A stretch of DNA of 33,105 nucleotides, from contig CAUJEY010000252.1 in NCBI GenBank assembly GCA_963169325.1, forward strand, positions 1-33,105, given 5' to 3'. The notes under the pieces are model-generated. The model had not been told where the DNA came from. It was given only the letters and a program-made list of their open reading frames with translations, and did not search any database. Every line of letters starts with the position of its first letter. The stretch's first letter is position 1. Positions 31,734-33,105 of this stretch are shown here, piece after piece. Both the position numbers and the translations under genes were made by a program. The DNA is from Bacteroidota bacterium (GTDB taxonomy: Bacteria > Bacteroidota > Bacteroidia > Chitinophagales > Saprospiraceae).

Positions 31734-32352
31734 CGGCCTGCAGGCTTGCAAAAAAGAGGGCGATTACCCCGACAGTATTCGTCCAAGCGACTTCTTTGTG
31801 CGCTGTACCCTGGTGGACGACCAGGGCCGGGAACGCCCCTACGAATACCGGGGCGAAGATACGGTCACCCTGTTCCCGGGTGTTGTGTTCGAACTTGGCT
31901 ACCGCAGCAATGCCTATATCCAGGACAGCATTCGCCACATCTGGGGCGGATTGGGCGACGGGCTACTGCCCATGCCGTTTTACCTGCAATTCAGCCGCCC
32001 CGACCGGCTAAGCGACCCTTTCCAATCGCCGGAATGGCGCCCGGAAGATTTCGATAACCTGATCTATCCGGGTAAGGAATTCCGCTACGGCCCGGCCCCC
32101 GGCGAGGCGGTCATCGGTATCGCCGACTACCCCAACGGCGCCTGGTCGCTCAATACCCTCGGGCACGATAACGCCGGCAGTTACCTGCGCGTAGAGGAAG
32201 TATCCGACTACGGCATTCCCGAACTCGGTACGCCCTATTTTGGTAGAAAAGTGCGCTTCCGCTTTGAATGCCGGCTTTCCAACGGCGATAACGGCGACTG
32301 GCTTTTGCGCGATGGCGAAGTCGTGCTGTTTTTCCGGTACTACAAATATTAA
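31690..32352 (+). CDS. Lipoprotein of unknown function
   Basis: This 220-residue protein starts with a signal peptide (MNLPRFFLLLLLGVSG) and the lipobox LQAC, giving an N-terminal Cys20 in the mature form. No family is recognised. The body is beta-rich and acidic (for example RGEDTVTLFPGVVFELGYR) and ends VVLFFRYYKY. It starts within the 3' end of the anti-sigma-like gene and is followed 12 bases later by a second lipoprotein gene. All four genes from the sigma factor on are therefore likely one transcript. A role as a surface or periplasmic partner of the beta-barrel domain is a guess based on position. Confidence 0.88.
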   Translation: MNLPRFFLLLLLGVSGLQACKKEGDYPDSIRPSDFFVRCTLVDDQGRERPYEYRGEDTVTLFPGVVFELGYRSNAYIQDSIRHIWGGLGDGLLPMPFYLQFSRPDRLSDPFQSPEWRPEDFDNLIYPGKEFRYGPAPGEAVIGIADYPNGAWSLNTLGHDNAGSYLRVEEVSDYGIPELGTPYFGRKVRFRFECRLSNGDNGDWLLRDGEVVLFFRYYKY

Positions 32353-32364
32353 AAACCTGCAACC

Positions 32365-32973
32365 ATGAAAAATCTCCGTATTTCCCTGCTTCTGCTCCCC
32401 CTCGGCCTGTGGCTTGGCGCCTGCAACCGCGCTGAAACCTTGGTTAACCAATGCCCGCCCTGCCCCAATAATACCGAGTGTCTGGAAGGCGATTGCGGCT
32501 GCCCGCCCGACAAACACGACATGGGCAGCTGGTGCCTTTCCAAAAACGACAACCTCTTTGTGGCCGCCAGCCTCGACTGTTATTGTTTCGGTGTGGTGGG
32601 GTTGTATCTGTGGAATATTACCCCGGAAACCGGCTCCGGCGGCGGGGTGCAAATACCGGCTTCCTCTTTTTCCATCATGGGGCGCGGCAACAGCATGGGT
32701 TCCAATACCGGCAATTTTGCTTACTACGACCTGCCCGACGGCGATAGCATTGCCATTTATGCCGTGCTCATTCCCGATTCCAATATGCCCGGTATTAGCC
32801 AAAGCTACTGCCGCATCAACAGTGAAATGGCCTGCCGGGCCGATCTTTTTGGAAAATTTAACGGACCCGACACTATTCAGGCACAGGTTGTGTGGCGGCG
32901 CTGCAGCGATAACGACGGCGAATGGCTGAATTACGAAGAGATCAAGCCCTTGACATTTGTGCGGAAACGGTAG
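32365..32973 (+). CDS. Cysteine-rich lipoprotein of unknown function
   Basis: This 202-residue protein has a signal peptide (MKNLRISLLLLPLGLW) and lipobox LGAC (Cys20). Right after it comes a Cys-rich stretch, CPPCPNNTECLEGDCGCP, resembling an EGF-like or similar disulfide knot. Further Cys residues (LDCYCFG, SYCRINSEMAC, RRC) follow in a beta-rich body. It is the fourth gene of the sigma-factor cassette. The TAG stop (32971-32973) is the last three bases of the first heptamer of the tandem array that runs to the window end, so the repeat defines the C-terminus. Confidence 0.88.
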   Translation: MKNLRISLLLLPLGLWLGACNRAETLVNQCPPCPNNTECLEGDCGCPPDKHDMGSWCLSKNDNLFVAASLDCYCFGVVGLYLWNITPETGSGGGVQIPASSFSIMGRGNSMGSNTGNFAYYDLPDGDSIAIYAVLIPDSNMPGISQSYCRINSEMACRADLFGKFNGPDTIQAQVVWRRCSDNDGEWLNYEEIKPLTFVRKR

Positions 32974-33105
32974 ACGGTAGACGGTAGACGGTAGACGGTG
33001 GACGGTGGACGGTGGACGGTAGACGGTAGACGGTGGACGGTGGACGGTGGACGGTGGACGGTGGACGGTGGACGGTGGACGGTGGACGGTGGACGGTGGA
33101 CGGTG
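32967..33105. repeat. Heptamer array (acggtag / acggtgg), continues past window end
   Basis: Nineteen full heptamers and six further bases run from 32967 to the last base. They are nearly all acggtag or acggtgg, and the final stretch is uniform acggtgg. The first unit supplies the stop codon of the preceding lipoprotein gene. The unit is the same family as the intragenic array at 7595-7692. Confidence 0.97.

Overview
The window looks like a chromosomal segment of a Bacteroidota bacterium, probably from the Saprospiria/Saprospiraceae side. That placement is inferred from gene style, not from a marker gene. Support comes from promoter-like sites of the Bacteroidota type (TTTG, about 19 nt, TANNTTTG), no obvious Shine-Dalgarno dependence, a very large FG-GAP/ASPIC-UnbV lipoprotein, an ECF sigma factor followed by an anti-sigma-like protein fused to a beta-barrel, and lipoproteins with LxAC lipoboxes. 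No rRNA, tRNA, CRISPR array, prophage or insertion sequence was recognised. Coding density is high and no gene-free stretch exceeds 300 bases.

Layout. 1-2.2 kb: the 3' part of a TMTC-like membrane protein with TPRs (+), convergent with an O6-alkylguanine-DNA alkyltransferase (-). 2.3-4.1 kb: an ABC exporter half (-), divergent from fbp (+, class I fructose-1,6-bisphosphatase). 5.7-11.5 kb (+): an MlaF-like ATPase, the FG-GAP/ASPIC lipoprotein and a GT-C-like membrane protein. 11.6-12.3 kb (+): a VapBC-like toxin-antitoxin pair with a near-ideal promoter. 12.3-13.5 kb (-): an M20 amidohydrolase, divergent from a 1366-residue soluble-adenylyl-cyclase-like protein (+) reaching 17.7 kb. 17.7-20.9 kb (-): a FemAB/GNAT-like protein, a methyltransferase and an Omp85-like barrel. 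21.0-21.9 kb (+): a membrane-anchored coiled-coil/HhH protein. 22.0-22.9 kb (-): an exported protein. 22.9-29.5 kb (-): a complete Wadjet anti-plasmid operon, jetA-jetB-jetC-jetD. 29.7-33 kb (+): sigma factor, anti-sigma-like/barrel protein and two lipoproteins.

The Wadjet operon is the recognised defence system. Its four subunits (kleisin-like, KITE-like, SMC-like and Toprim-type nuclease) are all intact and tightly coupled. The sigma-factor cassette is divergent from it and reads as an envelope-signalling unit.

The least explained signal is a set of six short-period tandem-repeat arrays with 7-, 8- or 10-bp units. Five lie directly at the 3' ends of genes, and at least four of these are in junctions between genes transcribed the same way. 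Two supply the stop codon from inside the repeat. Three consist of the same unit in opposite orientations and could fold into long hairpins. The sixth lies inside the FG-GAP gene as 14 heptamers kept in frame, so it could switch the gene on and off by slippage. None occurs in a divergent or convergent junction.
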